The notes: generated by a model not told the origin, from the letters alone. A stretch of 64,000 nt of DNA from Ralstonia wenshanensis (GCF_021173085.1 NZ_CP076413.1:1612001-1676000), one strand, 5' to 3'. Counted from the first letter of the stretch, positions 47,010-55,905 are shown. Translations and numbers: made by a program.

Positions 47010-48218
47010 TTACCGGCGCGGCGTGATGGCGGACTGCGCCGACGGCTGATCGGCCGGTGCCATCGGCATCACCTTCTGGCCGGCCTTGAGCAGGTGCACG
47101 CCAGCGGTCACGATGGTCTGGCCGGGCTGCAGGCCGCTCGTTACCAGCAGCACGTTGTCGCGCGGCGCGCCCACCGTCACCGGCACGGGCTTGACCGTTT
47201 GCGATGCGGCGTCGTACAGCCACACCACGTTCTTGCCTTGATCCTGCAGCAGCGCGCTGATCGGCACGCGTACGCCCATGCCACCGCTGTCCGCGCCACC
47301 GCCGGGCCGCACGAACGTGGCCACTGCCGTCATGCCGAGCCTCAATTCAGGCGGCGGATTCGGTACTGAAATCTTTACGGTGTACGTGCGCGTGAGCGGG
47401 TCGGCCGCAGGTGCAATCTCACGTACCTTGGCCGGAATGCTGCGCGACTGATCGGCCCACAACTTGACGCTCACTTCGGGCGATTTGCGCAGCGTATCGA
47501 CCTGATCCTCGGGAATGCCGACCACGACTTCCTTCTCTGCCGTCTGCGCCACGCGCACGACCGGCTGGCCGGCCGACACCACCTGCCCGACCTCGGCATC
47601 GACGCCCGTCACCACGCCATCGGCGTCGGCTTCCAGCGTGGCATATCCGGCTTGATTCACCTGGTTGCGATAACCGGCTCCGGCTTGCTCGTAGCGGGCT
47701 TGTGCGGCGTCATAGTTGGCTTGATGGCGTTGCTGCTCGGCCGCGCTGATGAAACCCTTGGCGAACAGTTCGGAATAGCGTTTGAGATCCGCCGCGGCCA
47801 GATCGCGGTCGGTCTTGGCGGCGGACAACTGAGCCTGGGACGATTGCTGAGCGAGGGCGAGATCGGTCGGGTCCAGCCGTGCGAGCACCTGGCCTTTCTT
47901 GACGGTGGCGCCCACGTCCACCAGGCGGGCGATGATTTTGCCCGGCACACGGAAGCCCAGGCGCGATTCAATGCGTGGGCGTACGTCGCCTGAGAACTCC
48001 GCCGTGCCGGCGCCCTGCTCGCTGGTGACGGTCATGGTGCGCACGGGGCGCACTTCGGGCACCTTGGGCGCCTCCTTGCTGCATCCGGCCAGCAGCGCCG
48101 CGCCGATCAACAAGGCGGCCGATGTCGTCATCGGCAATGAACGCCTGCGCGGCCGAGACCGCGTGTCGGAGAAACCGGTGAAGTCGGAATGCGGGTACGG
48201 CAAACGCAACGCTGGCAT
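47010..48218 (-). CDS. RND efflux periplasmic adaptor (membrane fusion lipoprotein)
   Basis: A 402-residue adaptor linking the pump to an outer-membrane channel. The N-region (SRPRRRSLP) and hydrophobic core end in the lipobox LLAGC (C46). The lipoyl half-motifs GFRVPGKIIARLVDVGATVKKG flank a coiled-coil hairpin (about 110-180), then beta-barrel and membrane-proximal domains (IRE-like EIAPAADPLTRTYTVKI). The start at 48218 is preferred over 48131 because only it supplies the positive N-region of the signal. A near-consensus promoter and a 14-bp palindromic operator lie directly upstream. Confidence 0.92.
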   Translation of the reverse strand: MPALRLPYPHSDFTGFSDTRSRPRRRSLPMTTSAALLIGAALLAGCSKEAPKVPEVRPVRTMTVTSEQGAGTAEFSGDVRPRIESRLGFRVPGKIIARLVDVGATVKKGQVLARLDPTDLALAQQSSQAQLSAAKTDRDLAAADLKRYSELFAKGFISAAEQQRHQANYDAAQARYEQAGAGYRNQVNQAGYATLEADADGVVTGVDAEVGQVVSAGQPVVRVAQTAEKEVVVGIPEDQVDTLRKSPEVSVKLWADQSRSIPAKVREIAPAADPLTRTYTVKISVPNPPPELRLGMTAVATFVRPGGGADSGGMGVRVPISALLQDQGKNVVWLYDAASQTVKPVPVTVGAPRDNVLLVTSGLQPGQTIVTAGVHLLKAGQKVMPMAPADQPSAQSAITPRR

Positions 48219-48237
48219 GACACGCTCTCAGTAAATA

Positions 48238-48251
48238 ACTGACCGGTCAGT
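48238..48251. promoter_or_regulatory. Palindromic TetR-like operator of the RND genes
   Basis: Perfect 14-bp palindrome ACTGACCGGTCAGT, overlapping the expected transcription start and 20 bp before the adaptor ATG. TGACCGGTCA-type palindromes are typical of TetR-family repressors of RND pumps. No TetR gene is present within the window. Confidence 0.7.
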
Positions 48252-48280
48252 AATATACCCACGGCAATGCGCAGGGTCAA
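48252..48280 (-). promoter_or_regulatory. Sigma-70 promoter of the RND operon
   Basis: On the minus strand TTGACC (48280-48275), 17-bp spacer, TATATT (48257-48252); each box matches consensus at five of six positions. The operator abuts the -10. Confidence 0.75.
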
Positions 48281-48404
48281 CGACACGGCCGCGTCTGATT
48301 GACTTTTCTTGGTAGCTGTTCAAGCAAGGCTTTGCGGCATGCTGCGCTGCAACGCGCTGTAGAATGGCCGCCCTGCTTCAAACCTCACCACGACGGCCCT
48401 TTCC

Positions 48405-49238
48405 GTGACCCCCGACGATTACTGCGCCGACAAGGCCGCCCCGCCCGGCAGCGACGTGTACTACAGCGTATTGTTTCTGGCACCCGAACGCCGCCGCGCG
48501 ACCATCGCCCTGGAAGCCGTGCGCCGTGAGCTGGAAGACGCCGTGCGCGATGCGAGCGATCCGGCGGTCGTGCAATCGAAGCTGCAGTGGTGGCGACAAG
48601 AACTGGCGCGGCTGTTTGACGGCCGCCCCGAGCACCCGGCGGCCAAGGCATTGCAGCCACATCTGGCTCGCTACGATATCGGCGCCGTGCATCTGGGCGA
48701 ATTGCTGGCCGGCGTCGAGGCCGATGCCATGCAAAACCGCTATCTGGATTGGCCCAACCTGCGCCGCCACGGCGATCAAGTGGCTGGCGTCGCAGGTCGG
48801 CTGACGGCCCGCATTGCCGGACAGACGCATGCACGCACGCTGGAATTCGCACGGCTGATGGCGCTGGCCGAGCAGCTCGTGCATTTCGTCCGGAACCTGG
48901 GCGAAGACGTGCGCCATAACCGCGTCTACATCCCCGTGAACGAACTGCAGCGCTTCAACGTACCGGCTGCCGATCTGTTCAACCGCCGGTATGCCGAGGG
49001 CTTCAAGCCGTTGATGGCATTTCAGGCCGAGCGCGCCCGCGCAACGTACAAGGAAGCCCTGGCCGCGCTGCCGGCAGAAGATCGCCGCGCCCAGCGCTCA
49101 GCGCTGATTCGCGGCGTGCTGGCCATGCGCCTGCTCGACGAGGTGGAAGCCGACGGCTTCCAGGTGCTCACGCAGCGGACGGACCTGACGCCGCTGCGCA
49201 AGCTGTGGCTGGCCTGGAAGACGCAGATCCGCGCCTGA
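48405..49238 (+). CDS. Squalene/phytoene synthase-like protein, atypical
   Basis: A 277-residue all-helical protein of the squalene/phytoene synthase superfamily, starting with GTG. SDVYYSVLFLAPERRRATIAL and the second aspartate-rich motif NLGEDVRHNRVYIP are those of HpnC/HpnD-type prenyl synthases. The first motif, normally DDxxD, reads ELEDAVRD, so one or two metal-binding aspartates are changed. No hopanoid or carotenoid gene lies nearby. It may be a degenerate prenyl synthase, or a relative with another role such as the assembly factor NDUFAF6-like branch. Divergent from the RND operon; 6 bp between its stop and that of the polygalacturonase. Confidence 0.8.
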   Translation: MTPDDYCADKAAPPGSDVYYSVLFLAPERRRATIALEAVRRELEDAVRDASDPAVVQSKLQWWRQELARLFDGRPEHPAAKALQPHLARYDIGAVHLGELLAGVEADAMQNRYLDWPNLRRHGDQVAGVAGRLTARIAGQTHARTLEFARLMALAEQLVHFVRNLGEDVRHNRVYIPVNELQRFNVPAADLFNRRYAEGFKPLMAFQAERARATYKEALAALPAEDRRAQRSALIRGVLAMRLLDEVEADGFQVLTQRTDLTPLRKLWLAWKTQIRA

Positions 49239-49244
49239 CCCGCC

Positions 49245-51398
49245 TTATTGCGAAGCCCAGGTCGTACCGAAAATGCTCGACTGATCGATCCCAGGAAAGT
49301 CAACAAACGCCTTCGAACAATCAAGGTACTGGGTCGGATCGATCGACTGCGTTGGGCTGCCCGTCAATGCCACGCGATTTGCCGTCGACGGGAACAGCGG
49401 CAGGTTCGTGTTGTTGAGCGTCAGGTTGGCGTCCGACGACGTCACCGCGATGCTGGCTGGCGTATCGGCAATCACGTTGGTCAACGACATCCCGAGCGGG
49501 AATGCCGGCTCGCCATATCCACCGGTGTTCGCTTCAAAGCCCTGCAGCTTCACCCCGGCGCTGCCCTGGATGACCACGTTGTTCAGCGAAATATCGTGGA
49601 AATTCGGATACAGCGGCCCACCCGACGGCACGGCCTTCGTGCTGTAGTACGGCGTGAACAGCAGCGCGTTCGTCGCATCGCGAATGCAGATGTTGGCGTA
49701 TTGAATGTTGCTGACTTCGCCGCCGCGCGCGTAATCCGATTTGATGCGCAGGCCCTCTTCCGAATTCCAGAACGCGTTGTCGTAGACCTGCACGTTCGTC
49801 ACGCCCGCATTCGTTTCGCTGCCGATCGAGATGCCGTGACCCCAGTAGATATGGTTGTGCGCGATCACGATGCCGTATTTGCGGTCGGATCGCACGCCAC
49901 GGTTGCCATCCACCCCGAACAGGCCCGAGCCGGCCGGCGACGGGTTGGCGCTTCCCTTGAGCGCGATGTCGTCGTCGCCTGTGCTGACGTAGTTGTAGGC
50001 AAACACGAAGTTCTTCAGATAGCCATCAAACGAAATGGGACCGGCCGATGTGGTCGTGCTGCCGGTCGACAACTTGCCCGAGATCGCCTTCGAGGCAGAA
50101 CCCGGATCAAACGCGTCCGTGTTCTTCACGTTGTCGCGCGTGAACGTCGCACCGGTGTACAGCGGATTGCCGTTGCCTGCCGGGTTCGCAAACGCGGCAA
50201 GGTTGGGCGTCTGCACCTTCACACCCCAGACGGTGAGGCCATCGACGCCGCTGGGCACGACATGAAAGTTCGGGCTATTGCTCAGCGTGACGCGATACAG
50301 CGTGAGGTTCTTCGCATAGTTGAACACCATCAGCCGGAAGTTCGACTGCGAACCGACGCCCGTCGTGCCGTTGTCGACCATGTTGCCGAGATAGGCCAGA
50401 TCCCACCACGTCATGTTGCGCGCCGGCGATTTCGAATCGACCACCGTGCCGCCGTTGTCGCAAGGCGTACCGTCAGCCGCTACGGTGCCGGTCTTGTACG
50501 CGGCGTAGGTGTTCGAACAGGTCAGGTCGACCTTCATCAGCGGGTACTTGGCATTTGACGTGACGATTTCTGCGTAGCCACGGCCATCGATCCGCCCATC
50601 GCCAACCACGGCGGAGTTGACGATGTTCGTACCGGTGATCAGCGCCGTGCAGTTGCTGGAACTGCCAGCCTTTGTCGCGCTGACGGCCGTGTTGCCGCAG
50701 TACGGCCCTGCCGCGTTGGGCGAATAGGCCATGACATCGCGCGACGCATACAGCGTGACGCCCTTGTCGATCCAAAGCGTCACGCCAGAGGGCAATGTCA
50801 GCGGGCCGCTAATGAACGCGTTGCCCGGGCCGCTCGGGTTCACAACAAGACGCACGGCAAACTTGGACGCACGGTACTGCGATTTCGCAAGCTCTTCGCC
50901 AGTCGCACCGGCAATGTTGACATTGGGGACTGCAGCCGCAGTCTGAGCAGCCGTGGCAGTCGCGTCCGCCGCGGCGATGGTTGCACCGACTTCCGCGTCA
51001 ACCGACGCACCGCACGCATCGAGCGCGGCCTGGATGCGCGCCTGGTCTGGGTTCGCCTTGGCTGTCGTCACTGCAACACCCACACCAACTGTCGACGGAT
51101 CAGCTTCCGGCGGCAGCGCACCGTCCGGTCGGCTCACCAGTGAATTGCTCGCCTGCAGCGTCGCACAGACCTGCGCGTCGGTCGGCAGCGTTGGCTCGGG
51201 TGGCAGGTTTGCGTCAGTGGTGGCTGTGCCGACCTGAAAGACGGCGGCTGCCGGGCTGCCGGTGCCGGTGCTCGATGTGTTCGACGATGTCGCATCGCCG
51301 CCGCCGCATGCCGCCAGCCCGATTGCCGCTGCAATCAGCATCGCAATCAAGCCAGCCGATTGTCGGTGCCGCTTTTTCATTGTCTGCAATGCACTCAC
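49245..51398 (-). CDS. Lipoprotein polygalacturonase, glycoside hydrolase family 28
   Basis: A 717-residue pectin-degrading enzyme (or relative) with a parallel beta-helix. A GTG start at 51398 is chosen because AGGAGA lies six bases upstream. The signal ends with lipobox LAAC (C31), followed by a Gly/Ser/Thr linker, so the enzyme should be an outer-membrane lipoprotein. All GH28 landmarks are present: STGDDDIALKGS (catalytic aspartates), WGHGISIGSE (catalytic His) and LRIKSD. A region at about 40-200 before the helix has no recognised domain. Two palindromes lie upstream. Plant-associated Ralstonia have secreted GH28 enzymes, but a lipid-anchored one is less usual. Confidence 0.92.
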   Translation of the reverse strand: MSALQTMKKRHRQSAGLIAMLIAAAIGLAACGGGDATSSNTSSTGTGSPAAAVFQVGTATTDANLPPEPTLPTDAQVCATLQASNSLVSRPDGALPPEADPSTVGVGVAVTTAKANPDQARIQAALDACGASVDAEVGATIAAADATATAAQTAAAVPNVNIAGATGEELAKSQYRASKFAVRLVVNPSGPGNAFISGPLTLPSGVTLWIDKGVTLYASRDVMAYSPNAAGPYCGNTAVSATKAGSSSNCTALITGTNIVNSAVVGDGRIDGRGYAEIVTSNAKYPLMKVDLTCSNTYAAYKTGTVAADGTPCDNGGTVVDSKSPARNMTWWDLAYLGNMVDNGTTGVGSQSNFRLMVFNYAKNLTLYRVTLSNSPNFHVVPSGVDGLTVWGVKVQTPNLAAFANPAGNGNPLYTGATFTRDNVKNTDAFDPGSASKAISGKLSTGSTTTSAGPISFDGYLKNFVFAYNYVSTGDDDIALKGSANPSPAGSGLFGVDGNRGVRSDRKYGIVIAHNHIYWGHGISIGSETNAGVTNVQVYDNAFWNSEEGLRIKSDYARGGEVSNIQYANICIRDATNALLFTPYYSTKAVPSGGPLYPNFHDISLNNVVIQGSAGVKLQGFEANTGGYGEPAFPLGMSLTNVIADTPASIAVTSSDANLTLNNTNLPLFPSTANRVALTGSPTQSIDPTQYLDCSKAFVDFPGIDQSSIFGTTWASQ

Positions 51399-51453
51399 GA
51401 AGGTCTCCTCATTGTTGTTGTGGTCCGCCAATTGGGTCGGCACACGCCTTTTT

Positions 51454-51486
51454 TGATATATCAGAATCTATTTATTGATATATCAA
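51454..51486. promoter_or_regulatory. Twin palindromes upstream of the polygalacturonase
   Basis: TGATATATCA at 51454-51463 and TTGATATATCAA at 51475-51486. The centres are 22 bp apart, two helical turns, so one protein could bind both on one face of DNA. The pattern fits a dimeric repressor such as a GntR- or IclR-type regulator. Confidence 0.65.
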
Positions 51487-51607
51487 TGGTCAAGGCAGGG
51501 TTTTCCCGTGCATCGCCATGGCAAGCGCGAAACCTGTCAGAGAAGATCGATGGAGTTGGGCGGGCTTAACGCCTGCAGAGGCAATCTGCCCGCCCGATAG
51601 GCGTAAC

Positions 51608-52792
51608 TCAGGCTTTGATGAGATCCAGCGGCGCAAACCGGCCCGCCAGCACGGATTGGGAATCCATCCCCCACCAGCGCTCCAGCACCGTGGCGTAAAG
51701 CGAGCGGAAATCGACCGACGGGTCGAGATTGCCGCCGCCGTCCAGGCGTTCCAGCACCGGCCCCTGCCCTGCCAGTCCGCCCTTTACGCGGCCACCGGCC
51801 ACGAAATGCGCGGCAGCCGTGCCGTGATCCGTACCGTTGTTCAGGTTCTCGCGCGGGCGGCGGCCGAACTCCGAATACGTGACGATCAGCGTGTCGTTCC
51901 AACGGCCCAGCTCGGTCAACGCGCTCTTGAGCGAAGCCATGCCCTCACCCAACTGGCGCAGCAAGTTCGCCTGCGTGCCCGGCTGGTTGGTATGCGTATC
52001 GAAGCTGCCGAGCGACAGGCACACCACGGCTACGTCCGCACCGCCATGGCCTGGCGCAGCCACCACCTGCATCGCCGCCTTGATCGAGTTGCCGAACCCG
52101 CCGTCAGGAAAGTGCGTCTGGAACGCAAACTTGCCAGACTTCGGGCGCAGCCCGTCGGCGGCTTTGACAATGTCCGCCTCGACCTTCAGCACGTGTGCGA
52201 GCGTGGCATTGCCCATCGCATGGGAAGGCATCGCGAGCTTGGCTTCGTTGAGGAACGCATCGGGATTGGCCAGCGCGACCGCGCGTGCGCCGCCGTCGAG
52301 TGGGCCAAGATCCGCGCTGCCGATGATCACGCCGTCGGCGCCGAACGATGACGGCACGGGCTTCGCGGCAAACGCACGCGTCAGCCAGCCTTCGCGCAGG
52401 TATTGGTCGGAGCGCGAGGCCGTGTCCCAGATCTCGATCGAGCGGAAGTGCGAAAGATTCGGCTGCGGATACGACAGCCCCTGCACAACCGACAATTCAC
52501 CCGACTGCCACAGCGGCATCATCGCCTGCAAAGACGGATGCAAGCCGTAGCGGTCGTCCAGTTGCAGCACCTGCTCGCGCTTGATGGCGATGCGCGGGCG
52601 CAGCGCGTAGTACTGCGCGCTCGTATATGGCACCACGGTGTTCAGCCCGTCGTTGCCGCCTTTGAGTTCAATGAGGATGAGCAGGTTGCCGTAGCCCTTG
52701 CGCTTGTCCTGCCCTTGCGCAAAGACAACCCCCGGCACTGCGCCACCCACGCCGAGCATGGCACCGGCCTTCAGAAAATCGCGACGTTCCAT
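51608..52792 (-). CDS. DUF1501 exported protein with Tat signal
   Basis: A 394-residue protein of the DUF1501 family, part of the alkaline phosphatase/sulfatase-like superfamily. The Tat signal ERRDFLKAGAMLGVGGAV is followed by LLILIELKGGNDGLNTVVPY, VQGLSYPQPNLSHFRSIEIW and EFGRRPRENLNNGTDHG. Such proteins are known mostly by their pairing with DUF1800 proteins and have no established reaction. It starts 25 bp after the DUF1800 stop on the same strand, so the two form an operon and probably act together in the periplasm. Confidence 0.9.
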   Translation of the reverse strand: MERRDFLKAGAMLGVGGAVPGVVFAQGQDKRKGYGNLLILIELKGGNDGLNTVVPYTSAQYYALRPRIAIKREQVLQLDDRYGLHPSLQAMMPLWQSGELSVVQGLSYPQPNLSHFRSIEIWDTASRSDQYLREGWLTRAFAAKPVPSSFGADGVIIGSADLGPLDGGARAVALANPDAFLNEAKLAMPSHAMGNATLAHVLKVEADIVKAADGLRPKSGKFAFQTHFPDGGFGNSIKAAMQVVAAPGHGGADVAVVCLSLGSFDTHTNQPGTQANLLRQLGEGMASLKSALTELGRWNDTLIVTYSEFGRRPRENLNNGTDHGTAAAHFVAGGRVKGGLAGQGPVLERLDGGGNLDPSVDFRSLYATVLERWWGMDSQSVLAGRFAPLDLIKA

Positions 52793-52817
52793 GATGTGTG
52801 CTCCCGCGTCGGTGGCG

Positions 52818-54443
52818 TTACTTCAACTGATAAGCCGGGTCCATCATCAGCGTGCGCAGGTATGCCGTACCGGCCAGCTTGACGGGAATGGGCGCGGTCG
52901 GCTCGATCGGCAACACCGCGCGCTGGATCGAGATGCGCGGCGCCAGTTGCGGCGGGTCGTCTCCGTCCGCGCCGAACTGCGCCAGCCACTTGTCCGAGTT
53001 GAACGACACCATCGTCTGCGACTGCGCCAGCTTGAAGCGGCCTTCCCGCCCCATGCCCTTGAGCGCCTGGCCCAGGCCCTGCACGGAGCCTCCCTGTTTC
53101 AGGTCTTCCCGCATGGCGGCCATCATCATGCCGGGCTTCTGCTGTTGCGCCTGTTGCTTGGCCGGCGGGGCCTTCATCTCGGTGGAGCGGAATAGTTGAT
53201 CGAGAAACTGCTTGCGCCTCAGCAGTGTGTTCGAGTTGATCCAGGCATCGCCGCCGGGCCAGCCCTTGACGTTGGGCGGTGCCAGCAGGTTCTGCCCGAG
53301 CTGCGCGGACTTGATCGCAAACGGCGTCGGGTCGGTGTACTGCACGTTGAACTGCTTGAGCGTGCCGACAATCATCTCTACCGGCGACTTCACCAGCGTC
53401 GCGCGCGATTGCGGAGCCCAGAACGCCGGCGTCAAGAACAGCCCGCGCAGCGCCACCTTGATGTCGTAGCCGCTTGCCCGAAACGCATCGGCCACCCGCT
53501 GGGCCTGTGCCACATCCACGTCCGGCGAAACGAACTCGTGCCAGAGCTTGGTGACGATAAAGTTCGCCGTCTCCGGCCGAGACAGCAGGATGTCAAGCAT
53601 CTGGTCGCCGTCGTAATCGCCGCTCTGGCCGAACACCGTCTTCACGCCCGTGTCGTGAATCTGCGGCCGCCAGATGTAGGCGAAATCGTGCTCGCGGTCG
53701 ATGCTCCAGCCCGTATAGGCGCGCGCCGCTTCCTTGATGTCCTGCTCGGTGTAATGGCCCTCGCCGAACGTGAACAGCTCCATCACCTCACGTGCGAAGT
53801 TCTCGTTCGGCTTGCCCTTGCGGCTTGCGGCGCCGTCCAGGTAAATCAGCATCGCCGGGTCTTTGCCGATGGCGTGCAGCATCGTGCCGAAATTGCCGAC
53901 TGCGTTCTGGCGCAGCAGCACGTTCTGCCGGTACATCAACTGTGCGAACTGCACCTTCTGCGAACTGGAAACGAAATGGTTGTGCCAGAACAGCGTCATG
54001 CGCTCTGTCAGCGGCGACGGCGTCTTGATCATCTCGCCCATCCACCATGCGCGCAGTTCCAGCTCGTGCGCACCGTTCTTCTGGCGTGCCGCCTTGCGGG
54101 CGTCTTCGTCCGGGAGCTTGTTGTACGGGATGATCGGATCGTTCACCCAAGCGGGCGGCGCCTGCGTGGCAACAGTGCCCGTTTGAGCAAGGACGCGGTC
54201 GACAGCTTCGCGGTGCGTGAGCCCGGCGTAGGCGTCGAGCTCACTCTCGGAAGGCGCAAAGCCGATGCGGGTGAGGAAATAGCGCGCATCGTCGCGGTCC
54301 AGGCGCTGCTCGTCGGCGGCGGACGCCTTGGCTTGCGCGGTATGGCGATGTGGCGTGTTCTGCGTTGCCGCATGCGCGGTCTGCAGTGAAAGCGCGCCGG
54401 CGGCTGCCAGCGCCAAGAAGATCGTGGTGCTACGGATTCGCAT
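52818..54443 (-). CDS. DUF1800 exported protein
   Basis: A 541-residue protein of the DUF1800 family. A Sec signal (MRIRSTTIFLALAAAGALSL, ending TAHA) precedes a helical domain. Family segments: RYFLTRIGFAPSESELD, LTERMTLFWHNHFVSSSQKV, NENFAREVMELFTFGEGHYTE, and NVKGWPGGDAWINSNTLLRR. A Gln/Pro-rich insert lies near residue 435 (QQAQQQKP). The start at 54443 has GGGGGA upstream. No biochemical function is established for the family. It leads DUF1501 and follows a small exported glycine-rich gene by 69 bp. Confidence 0.9.
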   Translation of the reverse strand: MRIRSTTIFLALAAAGALSLQTAHAATQNTPHRHTAQAKASAADEQRLDRDDARYFLTRIGFAPSESELDAYAGLTHREAVDRVLAQTGTVATQAPPAWVNDPIIPYNKLPDEDARKAARQKNGAHELELRAWWMGEMIKTPSPLTERMTLFWHNHFVSSSQKVQFAQLMYRQNVLLRQNAVGNFGTMLHAIGKDPAMLIYLDGAASRKGKPNENFAREVMELFTFGEGHYTEQDIKEAARAYTGWSIDREHDFAYIWRPQIHDTGVKTVFGQSGDYDGDQMLDILLSRPETANFIVTKLWHEFVSPDVDVAQAQRVADAFRASGYDIKVALRGLFLTPAFWAPQSRATLVKSPVEMIVGTLKQFNVQYTDPTPFAIKSAQLGQNLLAPPNVKGWPGGDAWINSNTLLRRKQFLDQLFRSTEMKAPPAKQQAQQQKPGMMMAAMREDLKQGGSVQGLGQALKGMGREGRFKLAQSQTMVSFNSDKWLAQFGADGDDPPQLAPRISIQRAVLPIEPTAPIPVKLAGTAYLRTLMMDPAYQLK

Positions 54444-54512
54444 GTCGGTCCCCCGAGACGACCCTACTGCTTTGCCGGGGCAGCGACTCGCGCGCCTTTC
54501 CTCGGCCCCCAC

Positions 54513-54857
54513 CTAGCCGCCACGGTGGTAGATATCCCGCGTGACGTCATAGATGTTCTGACGCAATTGCCTGCGCTCTTCCGGAGACAGCTTGCGTTGC
54601 GGAGCCCCACGATCGGCATTCTCTCCACGGCGGTTCTCCATCGCAGCGGCGCGGCGGCTACGTTCCTCGCCCCCACGGCCGCGCGCCGGACCCTGTCCAC
54701 CCTTCTTATCAGGCGCGCCGGCGTGCATCGCATGCCCGCCGCCGAAAAAGCCGCCGAATCCGCCAAAGCCACCGCGTTCACCGCGCGCGTGCGCCTGCGA
54801 GCCGGCCGCACAGAGGGCAAGAACACAGGTCAACAGCGCCGCGCGCCGCCGAGACAT
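54513..54857 (-). CDS. Small exported glycine/arginine-rich protein
   Basis: A 114-residue hypothetical protein. A clear Sec signal (MSRRRAALLTCVLALCAAG, ending AHA) precedes a glycine-phenylalanine tract (RGGFGGFGGFFGGGHAMHAG), a basic stretch rich in Arg/Gly, and a conserved-looking helical end, LSPEERRQLRQNIYDVTRDI. The frame extends to 55151, but the signal peptide supports 54857; 54929 is an alternative. It lies upstream of DUF1800 on the same strand and is divergent from ompR. Function unknown. Confidence 0.7.
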   Translation of the reverse strand: MSRRRAALLTCVLALCAAGSQAHARGERGGFGGFGGFFGGGHAMHAGAPDKKGGQGPARGRGGEERSRRAAAMENRRGENADRGAPQRKLSPEERRQLRQNIYDVTRDIYHRGG

Positions 54858-55149
54858 CACCGAGCGATTCGAAAAAGGAAGTTGAGAAGCCACGTCTTTG
54901 TTGCTGGAAACCGATGCGCCATGCATCATTGCGCGACAATCGATAACAGGCAACCGCATTGCACGCCAGTCCCCTCCGCGGGGGTCGACAGACCCCAAAC
55001 CGTTGCGAGGAACTGCCAGAGCAGTGTAGCTGCGCGTCCTACAGACTGTTCGCGTGACTCGGTAAATAATGTAACCGTCTGTTTCAATTGGGCTTTTACT
55101 GCCTTCTGTTGTCCATTGGGCCCATGTTTTTGTCGTTACCATTAGCGCC

Positions 55150-55872
55150 ATGGAAAATTCCGGTCAAAAGATTCTCGTCGTCGACGACGACCCCCGCCTG
55201 CGCGATCTGCTGCGCCGTTACCTCGGGGAACAGGGCTTCACCGTGCTGGTGGCAGAAAACGCCACGGCCATGAACAAACTCTGGCTGCGCGAGCGCTTCG
55301 ACCTGCTCGTGCTCGACCTGATGATGCCGGGTGAAGACGGCCTGTCGATCTGCCGTCGCCTGCGCGGCGCAAACGATCAGACGCCGATCATCATGCTCAC
55401 CGCCAAGGGCGAAGACGTCGACCGCATTGTCGGCCTCGAAATGGGCGCGGACGATTACCTGCCCAAGCCCTTCAACCCCCGCGAGCTGATCGCGCGCATT
55501 CACGCCGTGTTGCGCCGCCGCGGGCCGGCCGAAATCCCCGGTGCTCCGTCAGAGACGCCCGAAACCTTCGCGTTTGGCGATTTCGTACTCAACCTGGCCA
55601 CGCGCACGCTCAAGAAAAACGACGAAGAGATCACCCTCACGACGGGCGAATTCTCCGTGCTCAAGGTGTTTGCGCGCCATCCGCGCCAACCCCTATCGCG
55701 CGAAAAGCTGATGGAAATGGCGCGCGGCCGTGAATACGAAGTGTTCGACCGCAGCCTGGACGTGCAGATTTCCCGGCTGCGCAAGCTGATCGAACCGGAC
55801 GCCAGCAACCCCCGCTTCATCCAAACCGTGTGGGGCTTGGGCTACGTGTTCATTCCCGACGGCGCCAAGTAA
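55150..55872 (+). CDS. ompR: Response regulator, OmpR family
   Basis: A 240-residue two-component regulator. The receiver domain has the acidic pocket VVDDDPRLRDL, phosphoacceptor D56 in LLVLDLMMPGEDG and K106 in DDYLPKPF; the winged-helix output (about 140-236) has TLTTGEFSVLKVFARHPRQP and SRLRKLIEPDASNPRFIQTV. It is closely similar in layout to OmpR of osmotic and porin control. The kinase gene follows 33 bp later. No strong ribosome binding site is visible. Confidence 0.95.
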   Translation: MENSGQKILVVDDDPRLRDLLRRYLGEQGFTVLVAENATAMNKLWLRERFDLLVLDLMMPGEDGLSICRRLRGANDQTPIIMLTAKGEDVDRIVGLEMGADDYLPKPFNPRELIARIHAVLRRRGPAEIPGAPSETPETFAFGDFVLNLATRTLKKNDEEITLTTGEFSVLKVFARHPRQPLSREKLMEMARGREYEVFDRSLDVQISRLRKLIEPDASNPRFIQTVWGLGYVFIPDGAK

Positions 55873-55905
55873 GCATCCGAGCAACCCTTCTTTTCCGCAT
55901 CCGAC

